The notes: generated by a model from the letters alone, not told the origin. DNA of 64,000 nucleotides from Campylobacterota bacterium (GCA_040752835.1 JBFMGG010000003.1:62001-126000), one strand, 5' to 3'. Positions 1 through 10,065 are shown, numbered from the stretch's first letter. Program-made: numbers and translations.

Positions 1-352
1 TGCCGACGTACCAGAAGAAATATTCACCTTTGAAGGTGATGTCGAGCATGTCGGTGAGCGTATCGATCGCTTCGCCGCCGCTGATATGGTCGTAATGGGG
101 AAAAAGCGCATCGATACAGACGATCGGAATCATCGGACGGTCCTGCATGCGCTTGTTGAGCGACGAGGTGATGTAGTGGGCGAACCACTTTCGATCGTGA
201 TCGGTGATGAGGACGATACTTTTCCCCTCCATCACCTGTTCAAGGGCATTGGCAACGGCCGGAGTCCACTCGAAACGCTGTTCTTCGAACCAGCTCATCG
301 CCGCCCCTTCGGAGCGGATCGAATCCAACGTCCATTGATCGAAACGGCGCAC
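1..352 (-). CDS. hobA: HobA, DnaA-binding replication initiation regulator (3' end outside window)
   Basis: HobA binds DnaA domain I and promotes DnaA-oriC assembly; it is confined to Campylobacterota. The minus-strand translation contains the family's typical segments: a start like MRRFDQWTLDSIRSEG, then AAMSWFEEQRFEW, IVLITDHDRKWF and, near the window edge, FKGEYFFWYVG. The chosen start is a GTG (352-350) directly abutting the lysC stop codon TAA (355-353) in the same frame, so translation is probably coupled. About 117 of roughly 180 residues are visible. In related genomes hobA lies between lysC and the delta-prime gene holB, which should follow to the left. Identification is by recalled family sequence, not a search. 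Confidence 0.88.
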   Translation of the reverse strand, partial: MRRFDQWTLDSIRSEGAAMSWFEEQRFEWTPAVANALEQVMEGKSIVLITDHDRKWFAHYITSSLNKRMQDRPMIPIVCIDALFPHYDHISGGEAIDTLTDMLDITFKGEYFFWYVG

Positions 353-1564
353 TTACTGATCCAGTGAATAAGCGCTGTGCAGCGAGCGCACGGCCAGCTC
401 CGCGTATTTCTCGTCGATCACCATGGATACTTTGATTTCGGAGGTAGAGATCATCATGATGTTGATGTTTTCGGAAGCCATCGTCTGAAACGCCTTGGCC
501 GCTACACCCGTATGGGATTTCATGCCGACGCCGACGATCGATACTTTACAGATCCGCTCGTCGTAGCTCGCTTCGCTGATTTCCCCTTCGGAGATAAAGG
601 TTTCGACCACTTTTTTCGCATCGATCAACTCGGTTTTCGGAACGGTAAAATCGAGATTCGTTTTACCGTCGTGGCCGAGGGTCTGGATAATCATATCGAT
701 GTTGACGCTGTTGTCGGCGAGACGGGTAAAAATATCCGAGGCGATCCCCGGACGGTCGATAACGCCGCCGAGTGAAACGCGTGCCTGGTTTTTATCGAGT
801 GCGATACCGCTGACAAGTGGTTTTTCCATAATATTCTCTTCCTTTGTAATTAATGTCCCTTCCGCCTTACTGAAGCTGGAACGGGTAACGAGGTTGACGT
901 TGAGTTTTTTGGCCAGTTCGACGGAGCGGTTCTGGAGAACTTTGGCCCCCAGGGATGCCAGTTCGAGCATCTCGTCGTAACTGATCTTGTCCATTTTGCG
1001 GGCTTTGGGCTCGATCCGCGGGTCGGTGGTGTAGATACCGTCGACGTCGGTATAAATTTCACACAGGTCCGCTTCCAGCGCGCCGGCAATCGCAACCGCC
1101 GAAAGATCCGATCCTCCGCGTCCGAGCGTCGTGACGTTCCCTTCTTCGGTAACTCCCTGGAAACCGGCAACGACGACGACCTTCCCTTCTGCGAGTTCGG
1201 CGTGCATGGCGGCGGGATCGATCGTTTCGATCCGCGCTTTCGTGTGAACGGCGTCGGTGACGATCCCGGCTTTACGGCCGCTCATCGATACCGCTTTATG
1301 CCCCATGGCATTGAGGGCGATCGAAAGGAGGGCCGCCGTAACGCGTTCGCCCGAGCTAAGGAGCATATCGACTTCGCGGCGTTCGGGCGAGTCGGTATAG
1401 TGTTCGGCATACGCGATCAGTTTGTTGGTCTCACCGCTCATCGCCGAAACGACGACGACGACTTTGTGCCCCTCTTTGAGGGTTTCAGAAACCCGGTTCG
1501 CGACGTTTTGGATCCGTTCCAGATCCCCGACGCTGGTTCCGCCGAATTTTTGTACGATTAGCAT
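353..1564 (-). CDS. lysC: Aspartate kinase
   Basis: Phosphorylates aspartate, the first step towards lysine/diaminopimelate, threonine and methionine. The 403-residue protein is the usual length for the single-function enzyme. It opens with the kinase signature KFGGTSVG (residues 6-13), has the nucleotide-site segment TLGRGGSDLSA near residue 145, and ends in two ACT domains (from about residue 265), which usually bind lysine or threonine for feedback inhibition. The ATG overlaps the nudH stop codon by one base (TAATG) and hobA begins directly after its own stop, so nudH-lysC-hobA is probably one coupled transcript. Confidence 0.96.
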   Translation of the reverse strand: MLIVQKFGGTSVGDLERIQNVANRVSETLKEGHKVVVVVSAMSGETNKLIAYAEHYTDSPERREVDMLLSSGERVTAALLSIALNAMGHKAVSMSGRKAGIVTDAVHTKARIETIDPAAMHAELAEGKVVVVAGFQGVTEEGNVTTLGRGGSDLSAVAIAGALEADLCEIYTDVDGIYTTDPRIEPKARKMDKISYDEMLELASLGAKVLQNRSVELAKKLNVNLVTRSSFSKAEGTLITKEENIMEKPLVSGIALDKNQARVSLGGVIDRPGIASDIFTRLADNSVNIDMIIQTLGHDGKTNLDFTVPKTELIDAKKVVETFISEGEISEASYDERICKVSIVGVGMKSHTGVAAKAFQTMASENINIMMISTSEIKVSMVIDEKYAELAVRSLHSAYSLDQ

Positions 1565-2034
1565 TACAGGTACCCCTTGGCTCTAAAATGGGAAATCACT
1601 TGTTCATAGACCGCTTTTTTGAAATGGGCGATGTGGTCGAACAGTTCATCGACCCCGACGAAACGGTAACGTTTGAATTCGGGGTGTTTGGTATCCAGAT
1701 CGATCTTGGCTCCGGGTTTCAGCCGCACGAGGTAATAGCGCTGCTTCTGCCCCGCATACGGCGCCATTTTGGCGGCAATGTGGGGTGGAAAATCATACGC
1801 GATCCAATCGGGATATTCGGCGATGATCTCGACTTTTTTCGTCCCAATCTCCTCTTTGAGTTCACGGAAAAGGGCTTCTTCGCTCGATTCCCCCTCGTCG
1901 ATCCCTCCCTGCGGAAACTGCCATACCCCTTCCAAATCGGTGCGCTCGGCGATAAAAATCTGCTTCGTTTCGGGATACTCACTCGAAACGATGATCGCCG
2001 CGACGTTCGGCCGGTAGAACAAATTATGTGTCAT
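1564..2034 (-). CDS. rppH: RNA pyrophosphohydrolase, Nudix family
   Basis: NudH/RppH removes pyrophosphate from 5'-triphosphate RNA (starting 5'-end-dependent decay) and also hydrolyses Ap4A. The 156-residue protein starts with [12 protein letters not shown], typical of the family, and has a complete Nudix box GX5EX7REXXEEXG at residues 43-64. It is first in the nudH-lysC-hobA run. A likely -10 box TACAAT lies about 40 bases upstream on the minus strand, back to back with the hemW promoter. Length is normal (about 155-160 residues). Confidence 0.93.
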   Translation of the reverse strand: MTHNLFYRPNVAAIIVSSEYPETKQIFIAERTDLEGVWQFPQGGIDEGESSEEALFRELKEEIGTKKVEIIAEYPDWIAYDFPPHIAAKMAPYAGQKQRYYLVRLKPGAKIDLDTKHPEFKRYRFVGVDELFDHIAHFKKAVYEQVISHFRAKGYL

Positions 2035-2090
2035 TCACCATCTTTACATTTTTTTGAGGGGATATTGTAAACTATTCGCCATTAAATAAG

Positions 2091-2096
2091 TATAAT
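2091..2096 (+). promoter_or_regulatory. -10 box of hemW, predicted leaderless start
   Basis: TATAAT is followed by only five bases (TCCCC) before the hemW ATG at 2102. There is no purine-rich ribosome binding site between them. Transcription would start at or within a base or two of the ATG. Confidence 0.6.
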
Positions 2097-2101
2097 TCCC
2101 C

Positions 2102-3163
2102 ATGCTTTTGTACATTCATATCCCTTTTTGCGACAGCAAATGTTCCTATTGCGCCTTTAATTCCTACGTCGACAAATTTTCTCTCCGCAAAAAGTACATG
2201 GACGCTCTCCTTGTACAGCTCGAACGGGAACTCGAACGGTTCGGAACGACGATTCAAAAGGGGATCGAGACGGTATTCATCGGCGGAGGAACCCCCTCGA
2301 CCGTCGACGCTTCGCTGTACGCGCCGCTGTTTGCGAAAATCCGGCCGTTTCTGGCGCAAAAATGCGAAATCACGTCCGAAGCCAACCCCAACAGCGCCAC
2401 CCCGGAGTGGCTGAGAGGGATGAGAGAACTGGGGGTCAACCGTGTGAGCTTCGGCGTTCAAAGCTTTGACGACGCCAAACTCGCCGCCCTCGGCCGCGCC
2501 CACAACGGCGCCCAGGCGACCGGCGCGATCCGCAACGCCGCACAAATCGGGTTCGAGCATCTCTCGCTCGATCTGATCTACGGCGTCGCGGGAGACACTC
2601 GTCCCCTTTTGGAACGGGACGTCACGACGGCCTTTTCGCTTCCGATCGACCACATCAGCCTCTATGCGCTGACGATCGAAGAGTCGACCGCTTTCGAAAA
2701 AACCCCCGAAAAAGCGCTCGAAGAACTCGACCTCACGCGGTGGCTTTTCCAAGAGATCGCCCTGCGGGGGTTCGAACAGTACGAGATCTCCAATTTCGGA
2801 CGCTACCGGTGCCGGCACAACCTCGGATACTGGGAGCACAAGCCCTACATCGGACTGGGCAGCGGCGCGGTCGGCTTTTTGGAGAACCGCCGGTTTTATC
2901 CCCCGAGCGGCATCGAAACCTACATCGCCGATCCTCTCGCCGAACACGTCGAGGAGCTTTCGTCCAACGATCTTCTCAGCGAAAAACTTTTTTTGGGAAT
3001 GCGCAGCGCGATCGGCATCGATACCGGGATACTTACCGCCGTACAGAAAAAAGAGGCCGACATTCTGCTCCGCTCCGGCCTCCTCGAAGAACGCGAAGGG
3101 CGTTTGTACAATACCGACTTCCTGCTTGCGGACGAAATCGCGCTGCGGATCGAGGGATTTTAG
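2102..3163 (+). CDS. hemW: HemW-type radical SAM protein (haem chaperone, HemN-like)
   Basis: HemW binds haem and a [4Fe-4S] cluster and is thought to deliver haem to respiratory enzymes; it is often mis-annotated as coproporphyrinogen III oxidase. The 353-residue protein has the radical SAM motif CX3CX2C (C10, C14, C17) near the N-terminus. The residue after C17-A18 is F19, where true HemN has a fourth cysteine, which favours HemW. A GGGTPS loop for SAM binding follows near residue 60. The gene stands at the head of the plus-strand run leading to tatBC and appears to have its own leaderless promoter. Confidence 0.88.
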   Translation: MLLYIHIPFCDSKCSYCAFNSYVDKFSLRKKYMDALLVQLERELERFGTTIQKGIETVFIGGGTPSTVDASLYAPLFAKIRPFLAQKCEITSEANPNSATPEWLRGMRELGVNRVSFGVQSFDDAKLAALGRAHNGAQATGAIRNAAQIGFEHLSLDLIYGVAGDTRPLLERDVTTAFSLPIDHISLYALTIEESTAFEKTPEKALEELDLTRWLFQEIALRGFEQYEISNFGRYRCRHNLGYWEHKPYIGLGSGAVGFLENRRFYPPSGIETYIADPLAEHVEELSSNDLLSEKLFLGMRSAIGIDTGILTAVQKKEADILLRSGLLEEREGRLYNTDFLLADEIALRIEGF

Positions 3164-3239
3164 ATCCTCCGTTCAGGGGTTTTAAACTTTGTTTCGATAA
3201 AATCTCCCGATTATTACCTTAGTTATTAGGATTGAGCGC

Positions 3240-3647
3240 ATGTTTGGAATGGGTCTGGGGGAGATTTTCCTCATCATTATTATTGCGATCCTCTTTTTGG
3301 GACCGGACAAGCTTCCGACGACGATGGTCGAAATCGCAAAATTTTTCCGCCAGGTCAAAGGGACGGTAAGTTCCGCGCGTGCCACCCTCGAAGAGGAGAT
3401 GAAGCTCTCCGAGATGAAGGAAAAAGCCCTCGATTATAAACGCGAACTGACCGATGCGAGCGCCGAGCTCGAGCGTCTTACCAACGTGACCGAAATCGGC
3501 AGCGAACTCGCTTCGGTGAAAAACGACCTGAACCTCAATACCCCCGAACCCGCACCCTCGGCCCCGAAAGAACCCGAAGTGATTACGTTCGCCCCGAAAT
3601 CCAAAGATTCCAAACCCGCTGAAACCAAAACCGAAGAGAATGCCTGA
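3240..3647 (+). CDS. tatB: Sec-independent translocase protein TatB
   Basis: TatB pairs with TatC as the twin-arginine substrate receptor in the inner membrane. The 135-residue protein starts with the classic pattern MFGMGLGEIF, one transmembrane helix (residues 7-21), then GPDKLP and an amphipathic helix, followed by a charged tail rich in Ala, Glu, Pro and Lys. It ends in a TGATG overlap with tatC, so the two are translationally coupled. tatA is not in the window. A probable -10 (GATAAAAT) lies about 40 bases upstream of the ATG. Confidence 0.93.
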   Translation: MFGMGLGEIFLIIIIAILFLGPDKLPTTMVEIAKFFRQVKGTVSSARATLEEEMKLSEMKEKALDYKRELTDASAELERLTNVTEIGSELASVKNDLNLNTPEPAPSAPKEPEVITFAPKSKDSKPAETKTEENA

Positions 3648-4429
3648 TGTTTGACGATTTGAAACCCCACCTCGCCGAGCTGCGCAAGCGGCTGGGCATC
3701 AGCGTCGCGACCGTGATCGTAATGTTTTTCGTGATGTTCAATTTCCACGAGCCGATCCTCTCTTGGCTCACCGCACCGCTCAACGAAGCCCTCGCTTCGG
3801 TAGGGAAAGTTTCCAAAAACGCCGCGGAAGGAATGGTAACGACGACACAGGTCGGAGGAACCTTTTTCGTCGCGATGAAAGTCGCCTTTTTCGGAGGTCT
3901 CCTCGCGTCGCTGCCGGTGATTCTGGCGCAAATGTGGCTTTTTATTTCGCCGGGCCTCTACGAAAACGAGAAAAAGATGCTCTACCCTTTTATTTTCGGG
4001 GGTACCATCATGTTCGTGGCGGGGGCGCTGTTTGCCTACTATGTCGTCACGCCGCTGGGATTTGAATTCCTCATTGCCTTCGGGGCGTTCGAATTCGTCC
4101 CGTTGATCAACATCGAAGACTACATCGATTTCTTCACCAAGATCATGTTCGGTTTCGGCCTCGCGTTCGAGCTTCCCGTCATTTGCTATTTTCTCGCACT
4201 CCTGGGGCTTATCGACGACCGGATGATGACCGCTTTTTTCCGTTACGCGATCGTACTGATCTTTATTATTTCGGCGATTCTGACCCCGCCGGACGTTATG
4301 ACCCAGATCCTGATGGCCATCCCCCTCACCTTCTTGTACGGGATTTCGATCCTGATTGTCCGTGCGGTCAACCCTGCCCCGAAAGAAGAACCCTACATTG
4401 CCGAAGATGAAGAAGAGACAATTGACTAA
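3647..4429 (+). CDS. tatC: Sec-independent translocase protein TatC
   Basis: TatC is the six-helix inner-membrane core of the Tat pathway and reads the RR signal. The 260-residue protein has the conserved N-terminal HLAELRKRL, six hydrophobic segments, the periplasmic FISPGLYENEKK segment with its essential Glu, and a C-terminal acidic cytoplasmic tail. The start overlaps the tatB stop; queA begins directly after its stop (TAAATG). A Tat substrate, the sulfite dehydrogenase sorA, is encoded one gene further on. Confidence 0.96.
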   Translation: MFDDLKPHLAELRKRLGISVATVIVMFFVMFNFHEPILSWLTAPLNEALASVGKVSKNAAEGMVTTTQVGGTFFVAMKVAFFGGLLASLPVILAQMWLFISPGLYENEKKMLYPFIFGGTIMFVAGALFAYYVVTPLGFEFLIAFGAFEFVPLINIEDYIDFFTKIMFGFGLAFELPVICYFLALLGLIDDRMMTAFFRYAIVLIFIISAILTPPDVMTQILMAIPLTFLYGISILIVRAVNPAPKEEPYIAEDEEETID

Positions 4430-5452
4430 ATGCTCAATCCTCTTCTGACGTCGAGCTACGACTATGAGCTTCCCGAAGAGCTTATAGCCTCTTTCCCCGT
4501 CTCCCCGCGCGAACACGCAAAACTTCTTGTTTACAACCGCAGCGATCGCTCCATCACGCACACCCGTTTCGATAAAATCGACGATTTTCTCCCGGAAAAC
4601 TGTGCGATCATTTTCAATGACACCAAAGTCATCAAAGCCCGTCTTTACGGGCATAAAGAATCGGGCGGAGCAATAGAGCTGCTGATCAACCGCCCGCTGG
4701 ACGCCTATCGGATCAACGTTTACGTCCGGGGACGGGTCAAGGAAGGGACGAAACTTCTATTTGAACGCGATCTTGTCGCCGTTGTTGTGAAACTACATGA
4801 AGACGGCTCCCGTGACGTCGAATTTTCCCTCGGGGGACAACGTCTGCGGTTTGAAGAGCTACTTCCCCTGCTCGACGAAATCGGTCATATCCCCCTTCCC
4901 CCCTACCTCGGACGCGAAGACAACAGCGAAGACGAGCGGGAGTACCAGAGCGTCTTTGCACGTCAAGAAGGGGCCGTCGCCGCCCCGACGGCATCGCTGC
5001 ACTTCAGCGACGAACTCTTCCGCGCGGTATGCGCGCGCCATCCGCACGCCTTCGTCACCCTTCACGTCGGCTCGGGAACCTTCAAACCCGTCGAAGTCGA
5101 AAAGATCACGGATCACCCGATGCACTCGGAGTATTTTGCCATCGGCGACGCGGCGTACAATCTTATCCGCGGTGATGCCCCCCTGCTCTGCGTCGGAACG
5201 ACTTCGACCCGCACGGTCGAGTACCATGTCCGCACCCGCGAGCGCGAGGGGGAGGCAAACCTCTTTTTGCACCCGAACAATCCGCCCCTTCGGGTCAACC
5301 ATCTTTTGACCAATTTTCACCTTCCGCAGTCGACGCTGCTGATGCTCGTCGCTTCGTTCGTCGGCCTCGAAGAGACCCACCGCATCTATGCCGAAGCGAT
5401 TGAACAGAAATACCGCTTTTTTTCTTACGGCGATGCCATGCTTATACTCTAA
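4430..5452 (+). CDS. queA: S-adenosylmethionine:tRNA ribosyltransferase-isomerase
   Basis: QueA converts preQ1 in tRNA to epoxyqueuosine using the ribosyl part of SAM. The 340-residue protein has the expected length and family blocks: YELPEELIA at the start, IIFNDTKVIKARL, GHIPLPPY, the segment EYQSVFA followed by GAVAAPTA, and LHVGSGTF. The ATG follows the tatC stop without a gap, so it is probably translated from the tatBC message. The functional link with Tat is not obvious; the arrangement looks like ordinary operon packing. Confidence 0.96.
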   Translation: MLNPLLTSSYDYELPEELIASFPVSPREHAKLLVYNRSDRSITHTRFDKIDDFLPENCAIIFNDTKVIKARLYGHKESGGAIELLINRPLDAYRINVYVRGRVKEGTKLLFERDLVAVVVKLHEDGSRDVEFSLGGQRLRFEELLPLLDEIGHIPLPPYLGREDNSEDEREYQSVFARQEGAVAAPTASLHFSDELFRAVCARHPHAFVTLHVGSGTFKPVEVEKITDHPMHSEYFAIGDAAYNLIRGDAPLLCVGTTSTRTVEYHVRTREREGEANLFLHPNNPPLRVNHLLTNFHLPQSTLLMLVASFVGLEETHRIYAEAIEQKYRFFSYGDAMLIL

Positions 5453-5502
5453 ATCAATTCTGTTTATGATAAAATAGTGATATTCCTTCACCAAGGCTTA
5501 TC

Positions 5503-6717
5503 ATGTTTAACCGCAGACATTTTCTCGGCGCCGGCCTGATCCTCGGCGCTTCTTCTCTCTTTGGCAAAGAGTCCTCTTCCAAAATCATCACCGATGCCAA
5601 GGAATTTGTCCCTCCCCACATTGCGTTTCCCCAAAAGAAACCTCTCAAGACAATCTCGGACCGTCCGCCGCTGCTCGAATCGCCGCGCGATATTTTCACC
5701 CAGGCGATCACCCCCAACGACCAGTTCTTCGTCCGGTGGCATATGCCCGACATTCCGACCTACATCGATCTGGCGGAGTTTCGCCTCGAAGTCAAAGGAT
5801 CCGTCGAGACTCCCCTCTCTTTGAGCGTTGACGATCTGAAAAGCAAATTCGAGCCCGTACAGATCACCTCGGTCCTCCAGTGCGGCGGCAACAGTCGCAA
5901 ATACTACGCCGCCAGCGGGCAGGCGACGCACGGCGTGCAGTGGGGCCACGGAGCGATGGGCAGTGCCGTCTGGAAAGGGGTCCGCCTCAAAGACATCCTC
6001 CACCGTGCAGGGGTCAAAGGAAGTGCCAAGTGGGTGGGCGTCAACGGCCTCGAAAAACCGGCGATGGACGCCACGCCCAAATTTTTCCGTGAAATGGCGA
6101 TCGACGAGGCCCTCAGCGGCGAACTGATCGTCGCCTACGAAATGAACGGCGAAGACCTCCCCTACCTCAACGGCTTTCCGCTGCGCCTCGTCATCCCCGG
6201 CCATTTCTCCGACAGCTGGGTCAAAATGCTGAGTGAAATTACCGTTTTCGACGAGTATCAAAACAGCTTTTTCATGGACGTCGCCTACACCGTTCCCGAC
6301 AACGACTGCGAATGCGTCGTTTCGGGAAGCGACTTCGAGTACAAACGCAAACCGATCGCGGAAATGAAAGTCAAATCGGTCATCGGCTATCCGACGCCCG
6401 GCACCGTGATCAAAAAAGGTTCGCGCGTCAAGGTGACCGGGGTCGCCTTCGATCAGGGGAAAGGGATCAAAGAGGTGATGATCTCCGTCGACGGCGGCAA
6501 AAGCTGGAGTGCGACGGCGCTACAAAAAGACTACGGTAAATACGCCTACCGTCAATGGGTATACGAATGGGAACCCAAAACCAAAGGGGCCCATACGATC
6601 ATGGTGCGCGCCATCAACCGCATCGGCAACATCCAGCCGCAGGCGCATGAAATCGGCTGGAATGCCGGCGGATACCAATACAACGCCGTTGACGCCGTCA
6701 GCGTGCAAATCGTGTAA
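5503..6717 (+). CDS. sorA: Tat-exported sulfite:cytochrome c oxidoreductase, molybdopterin subunit (SorA/SoxC family)
   Basis: Periplasmic molybdenum enzyme of the sulfite oxidase family, predicted to oxidise sulfite to sulfate. The N-terminus NRRHFLGAGLILGASSLFG is a Tat signal peptide. The molybdopterin-ligating cysteine is Cys127 in LQCGGNSR, followed by the SoxC/SorA pattern QWGHGAMGSAVWKGVRLKDIL-like (residues 146-166). The C-terminal third (from about 290) is the immunoglobulin-like dimerisation domain. Length (404) matches Campylobacter jejuni SorA (Cj0005c). The next gene is its cytochrome partner. SoxC of the Sox complex is the alternative, but soxY, soxZ and soxD are absent here and the partner is SorB-like. 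Confidence 0.87.
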   Translation: MFNRRHFLGAGLILGASSLFGKESSSKIITDAKEFVPPHIAFPQKKPLKTISDRPPLLESPRDIFTQAITPNDQFFVRWHMPDIPTYIDLAEFRLEVKGSVETPLSLSVDDLKSKFEPVQITSVLQCGGNSRKYYAASGQATHGVQWGHGAMGSAVWKGVRLKDILHRAGVKGSAKWVGVNGLEKPAMDATPKFFREMAIDEALSGELIVAYEMNGEDLPYLNGFPLRLVIPGHFSDSWVKMLSEITVFDEYQNSFFMDVAYTVPDNDCECVVSGSDFEYKRKPIAEMKVKSVIGYPTPGTVIKKGSRVKVTGVAFDQGKGIKEVMISVDGGKSWSATALQKDYGKYAYRQWVYEWEPKTKGAHTIMVRAINRIGNIQPQAHEIGWNAGGYQYNAVDAVSVQIV

Positions 6718-6726
6718 GGAGCGATC

Positions 6727-7041
6727 ATGAAAAAATTCCCGTTGCTTGCCCTGTTGCTTGCCGCTTCACTAAACGCCCAGGTGGCCAAACCGATCGAAAT
6801 GCCTTACGTCGATTATCCGATGGTCAAAGGGGACCACGACGAAGTGGCCCAACAATACTGCCTTATCTGCCACTCCTGGGGATACATCCTCAACCAGGGG
6901 AAAAAAAGCCGCCCGTACTGGACCGGTACCGTCCAAAAAATGGTCAATGAATTCAAAGCCCCCATCGGCAAGGAAGATCAGCAGATCATCGTCAACTACC
7001 TCGTCAAACACTACGGGTACGAAAGCTCGGCTCAACACTGA
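6727..7041 (+). CDS. sorB: Monohaem cytochrome c, SorB subunit of sulfite dehydrogenase
   Basis: Probable electron acceptor of SorA, passing electrons from sulfite towards the cytochrome oxidase. The 104-residue precursor has a Sec signal peptide (residues 1-18, ending LNAQ), one haem-binding motif CLICH (C45-H49) and a possible distal ligand Met72. The segments EMPYVDYPM and HSWGYILNQG closely resemble C. jejuni Cj0004c (SorB) as I remember it. It starts 9 bases after sorA with a ribosome binding site (AAGGAGCG) overlapping the sorA stop. A hairpin spans its stop codon. Confidence 0.88.
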   Translation: MKKFPLLALLLAASLNAQVAKPIEMPYVDYPMVKGDHDEVAQQYCLICHSWGYILNQGKKSRPYWTGTVQKMVNEFKAPIGKEDQQIIVNYLVKHYGYESSAQH

Positions 7042-7046
7042 GCCGA
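7027..7046. terminator. Hairpin across the sorB stop codon, between convergent sorB and dprA
   Basis: Perfect 8-base-pair stem TCGGCTCA / TGAGCCGA with a 4-base loop. The sorB TGA lies in the right arm. There is no T-run on either strand, so an efficient intrinsic terminator is uncertain; it may instead mark the 3' end shared by the two converging messages. Confidence 0.45.
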
Positions 7047-7053
7047 ACCCCTC

Positions 7054-7827
7054 TCAAACCGGGTAAACCCTTCCGTTTCTTACCTCGATCATGCCCCCCA
7101 GTTCCGCTTCGAATATTTCCGCAGGATACACCGTAACCGCTTCTTCGTACGTCGGTCCGTTCCGGCAATAGGCGATAAACGGGGTATCTTCGATCCGCTG
7201 ACGCGATACACGGCTCAGTGATTCGACGAACCGATCAATGTCCTCGATTGCCGTTGCTTTGTTCTGGGCCAAAAGCCGCCGAGTCCCCCCGCTTTCTCCC
7301 AGCCGATGGGGCAGCACGTAGATCGGCTTCCCCATTGCCAACGCGTATTCGGCGCTGCGCATACTTCCGCTGTCGGGTTCGGCTTCGGCGATGACGAGTG
7401 CCGAACCCAGCGCAACGACGATTTCGTTGCGCGCCACGAAGCTCCACTCGCGCGCTTCGAATCCCGGTTCGAAATGGCTCAGCACCAGTCCTTGGGTAGC
7501 GATCGATTCGATCAGATCACGGTTCGAAGAAGGATAATGTCGGTCAATCCCGCACGGGAGGACCGCAACGGTACGGTTTACTCCCGCCCCTTCATGCGCG
7601 ACGCGGTCAATCCCCGTTGCGGCACCGCTGATAATCGTCATTCCCGACTGTGAAAGCTTTCTGGAAAGTTCGAAAACCGCGCTACGGGCGTATTGCCCCG
7701 CGCGGCGGCTTCCCACGATCGATATTTTGGGAGTTTCGAGCAGTTCAAGCGAACCGCGGTAATAGAGTGTACGGGGATAGCGTTTCATCGATTCGAGTTC
7801 GGCGATCACGCCGGGTACGGTATTCAC
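7054..7827 (-). CDS. dprA: DNA-processing protein DprA
   Basis: DprA loads RecA on incoming single-stranded DNA during natural transformation. The Rossmann-like core is visible: ISIVGSRRAG, GAATGIDRVAHEGA, TVAVLPCGID and the NEIVVALGSALVIAEAEPDSGS region. I chose the GTG at 7827 because it is preceded at the right distance by AGGAGAG and gives 257 residues, the length I recall for Campylobacter DprA; an upstream in-frame TTG would add 13 residues. It follows ilvC and the YibQ-like gene, an order conserved in C. jejuni (Cj0632-Cj0634). Confidence 0.92.
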   Translation of the reverse strand: MNTVPGVIAELESMKRYPRTLYYRGSLELLETPKISIVGSRRAGQYARSAVFELSRKLSQSGMTIISGAATGIDRVAHEGAGVNRTVAVLPCGIDRHYPSSNRDLIESIATQGLVLSHFEPGFEAREWSFVARNEIVVALGSALVIAEAEPDSGSMRSAEYALAMGKPIYVLPHRLGESGGTRRLLAQNKATAIEDIDRFVESLSRVSRQRIEDTPFIAYCRNGPTYEEAVTVYPAEIFEAELGGMIEVRNGRVYPV

Positions 7828-7899
7828 GATCCTCTCTCCTGGATGCTTTGGCAATACTATAGCCAAAACATTCCGTAAAGGGAAAATTATGTCAGGATG

Positions 7900-8922
7900 T
7901 CAAATTTGGTCGATCCCGACCAGCCGCACTTCCCCCAGCACCTCTTTGGACTCTCTCAGCGCGCGGATCGTGTCGGGACGCGGATGCCCGATGGCGACCG
8001 CGGTGCCGTGACGCTTGGCTTTTTCGACCGCTTCACGGATTTGGCGTTTCACGTTCGCAACGCCGCTTTGATGATCCAAAAAGACGTCTCGCCCGATGTA
8101 GCGCATCCCGTGTTTGGAAGCTGCCTGCGGCACTTTGCTTTTGGGTGTCGTGCGGCTGTCGACAAAGATGATCCCCTCTTTCTTTAACACCCCGATCAGT
8201 TTTTCCATCGCTTCGGAGTCGGCGGTATACTTCGATCCCGTGTGGTTGTTCATGTAGCGGACGTTGGGGTAGAGCTGTTTGAGCTGTGCGATTCTTTGGG
8301 CGATCTGTGCTTCCGAATCGCCCTGGCGAAGGGTGGAGGGTTCTTCGTCGTCGAAATGTTCCGCTTCCAGCGGAAGATGGACCATGTAGCCGTTTTCTCC
8401 CCGCGCCAGATCAGCCGATCCGGGATGGCGCGAGCTGGGGGGGAGAAACGACATCACAAGCGGCAGGCCGGTGGAACGGATCGCCCTGACATCGCGTTCG
8501 TACGACACGTCGTCGATGATGATGACCAGTTTCGCCCCGCTGCCCGAGGGGACTTTGGGACGGGTGTATGCCGGGGGGGGAGACGCTTTGGGCTCTTTGG
8601 GGGCATACTCGTGCTGGGGTTCGAGAGCACGCAGAGGACGCTCTTCTTCGAGCACCGTCTGCAGTTCCTTCTTCAAACGGCGTATCTCCTCTTCGCGTTT
8701 TCCCGCTTCGAGCCCGGTCGCTTCGTCGATCGAGGTGATCATTTTTATCTCATCGATAAGCTGGCGTGTCTGTTCCCTCTCACGGGTCAGTTCCCCCTCC
8801 ATCTGCCCGTACCCGATGTAATATCCCACAAACAGCGAAAGGATACATAAGAGGGCGACGGCCAGAGCCAGGGCGATACGTTTGAGCCAGATACGAGGAA
8901 ACGGGGAAGGAGTTTTGTGCAT
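7900..8922 (-). CDS. Divergent polysaccharide deacetylase (YibQ/DUF610 family)
   Basis: Envelope protein of unknown substrate with a polysaccharide-deacetylase-like fold. The 340-residue protein has one N-terminal transmembrane helix (about residues 13-33), a coiled-coil segment to about residue 95, a proline-rich linker, and the catalytic-like domain from about 128, starting LVIIIDDVSYERD and containing SFLPPSSRHPGSADLA, NNHTGSKYT, FVDSRTTPKSK and AIGHPRPDTI. These are family hallmarks. C. jejuni has the orthologue between ilvC and dprA (Cj0633). Probably periplasmic and anchored by the helix. Confidence 0.85.
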   Translation of the reverse strand: MHKTPSPFPRIWLKRIALALAVALLCILSLFVGYYIGYGQMEGELTREREQTRQLIDEIKMITSIDEATGLEAGKREEEIRRLKKELQTVLEEERPLRALEPQHEYAPKEPKASPPPAYTRPKVPSGSGAKLVIIIDDVSYERDVRAIRSTGLPLVMSFLPPSSRHPGSADLARGENGYMVHLPLEAEHFDDEEPSTLRQGDSEAQIAQRIAQLKQLYPNVRYMNNHTGSKYTADSEAMEKLIGVLKKEGIIFVDSRTTPKSKVPQAASKHGMRYIGRDVFLDHQSGVANVKRQIREAVEKAKRHGTAVAIGHPRPDTIRALRESKEVLGEVRLVGIDQI

Positions 8923-8949
8923 CGAAGGGAAAACCCCTGTAGTGGTGTG

Positions 8950-8965
8950 CGGGGCGCGTGCCCCG
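8950..8965 (-). terminator. Weak hairpin after ilvC
   Basis: Six-base-pair GC stem CGGGGC / GCCCCG with a 4-base loop, just after the ilvC stop. No T-run follows on the minus strand, so read-through into the YibQ-like gene and dprA is likely. Treat as a possible attenuation point. Confidence 0.3.
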
Positions 8966-8970
8966 AAGAA

Positions 8971-10065
<1,095 letters not shown>

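Noticed and set aside
3434-4654. 406-codon open frame antisense to tatB/tatC
   Set aside because: Antisense to two certain genes; no start signals or domains.
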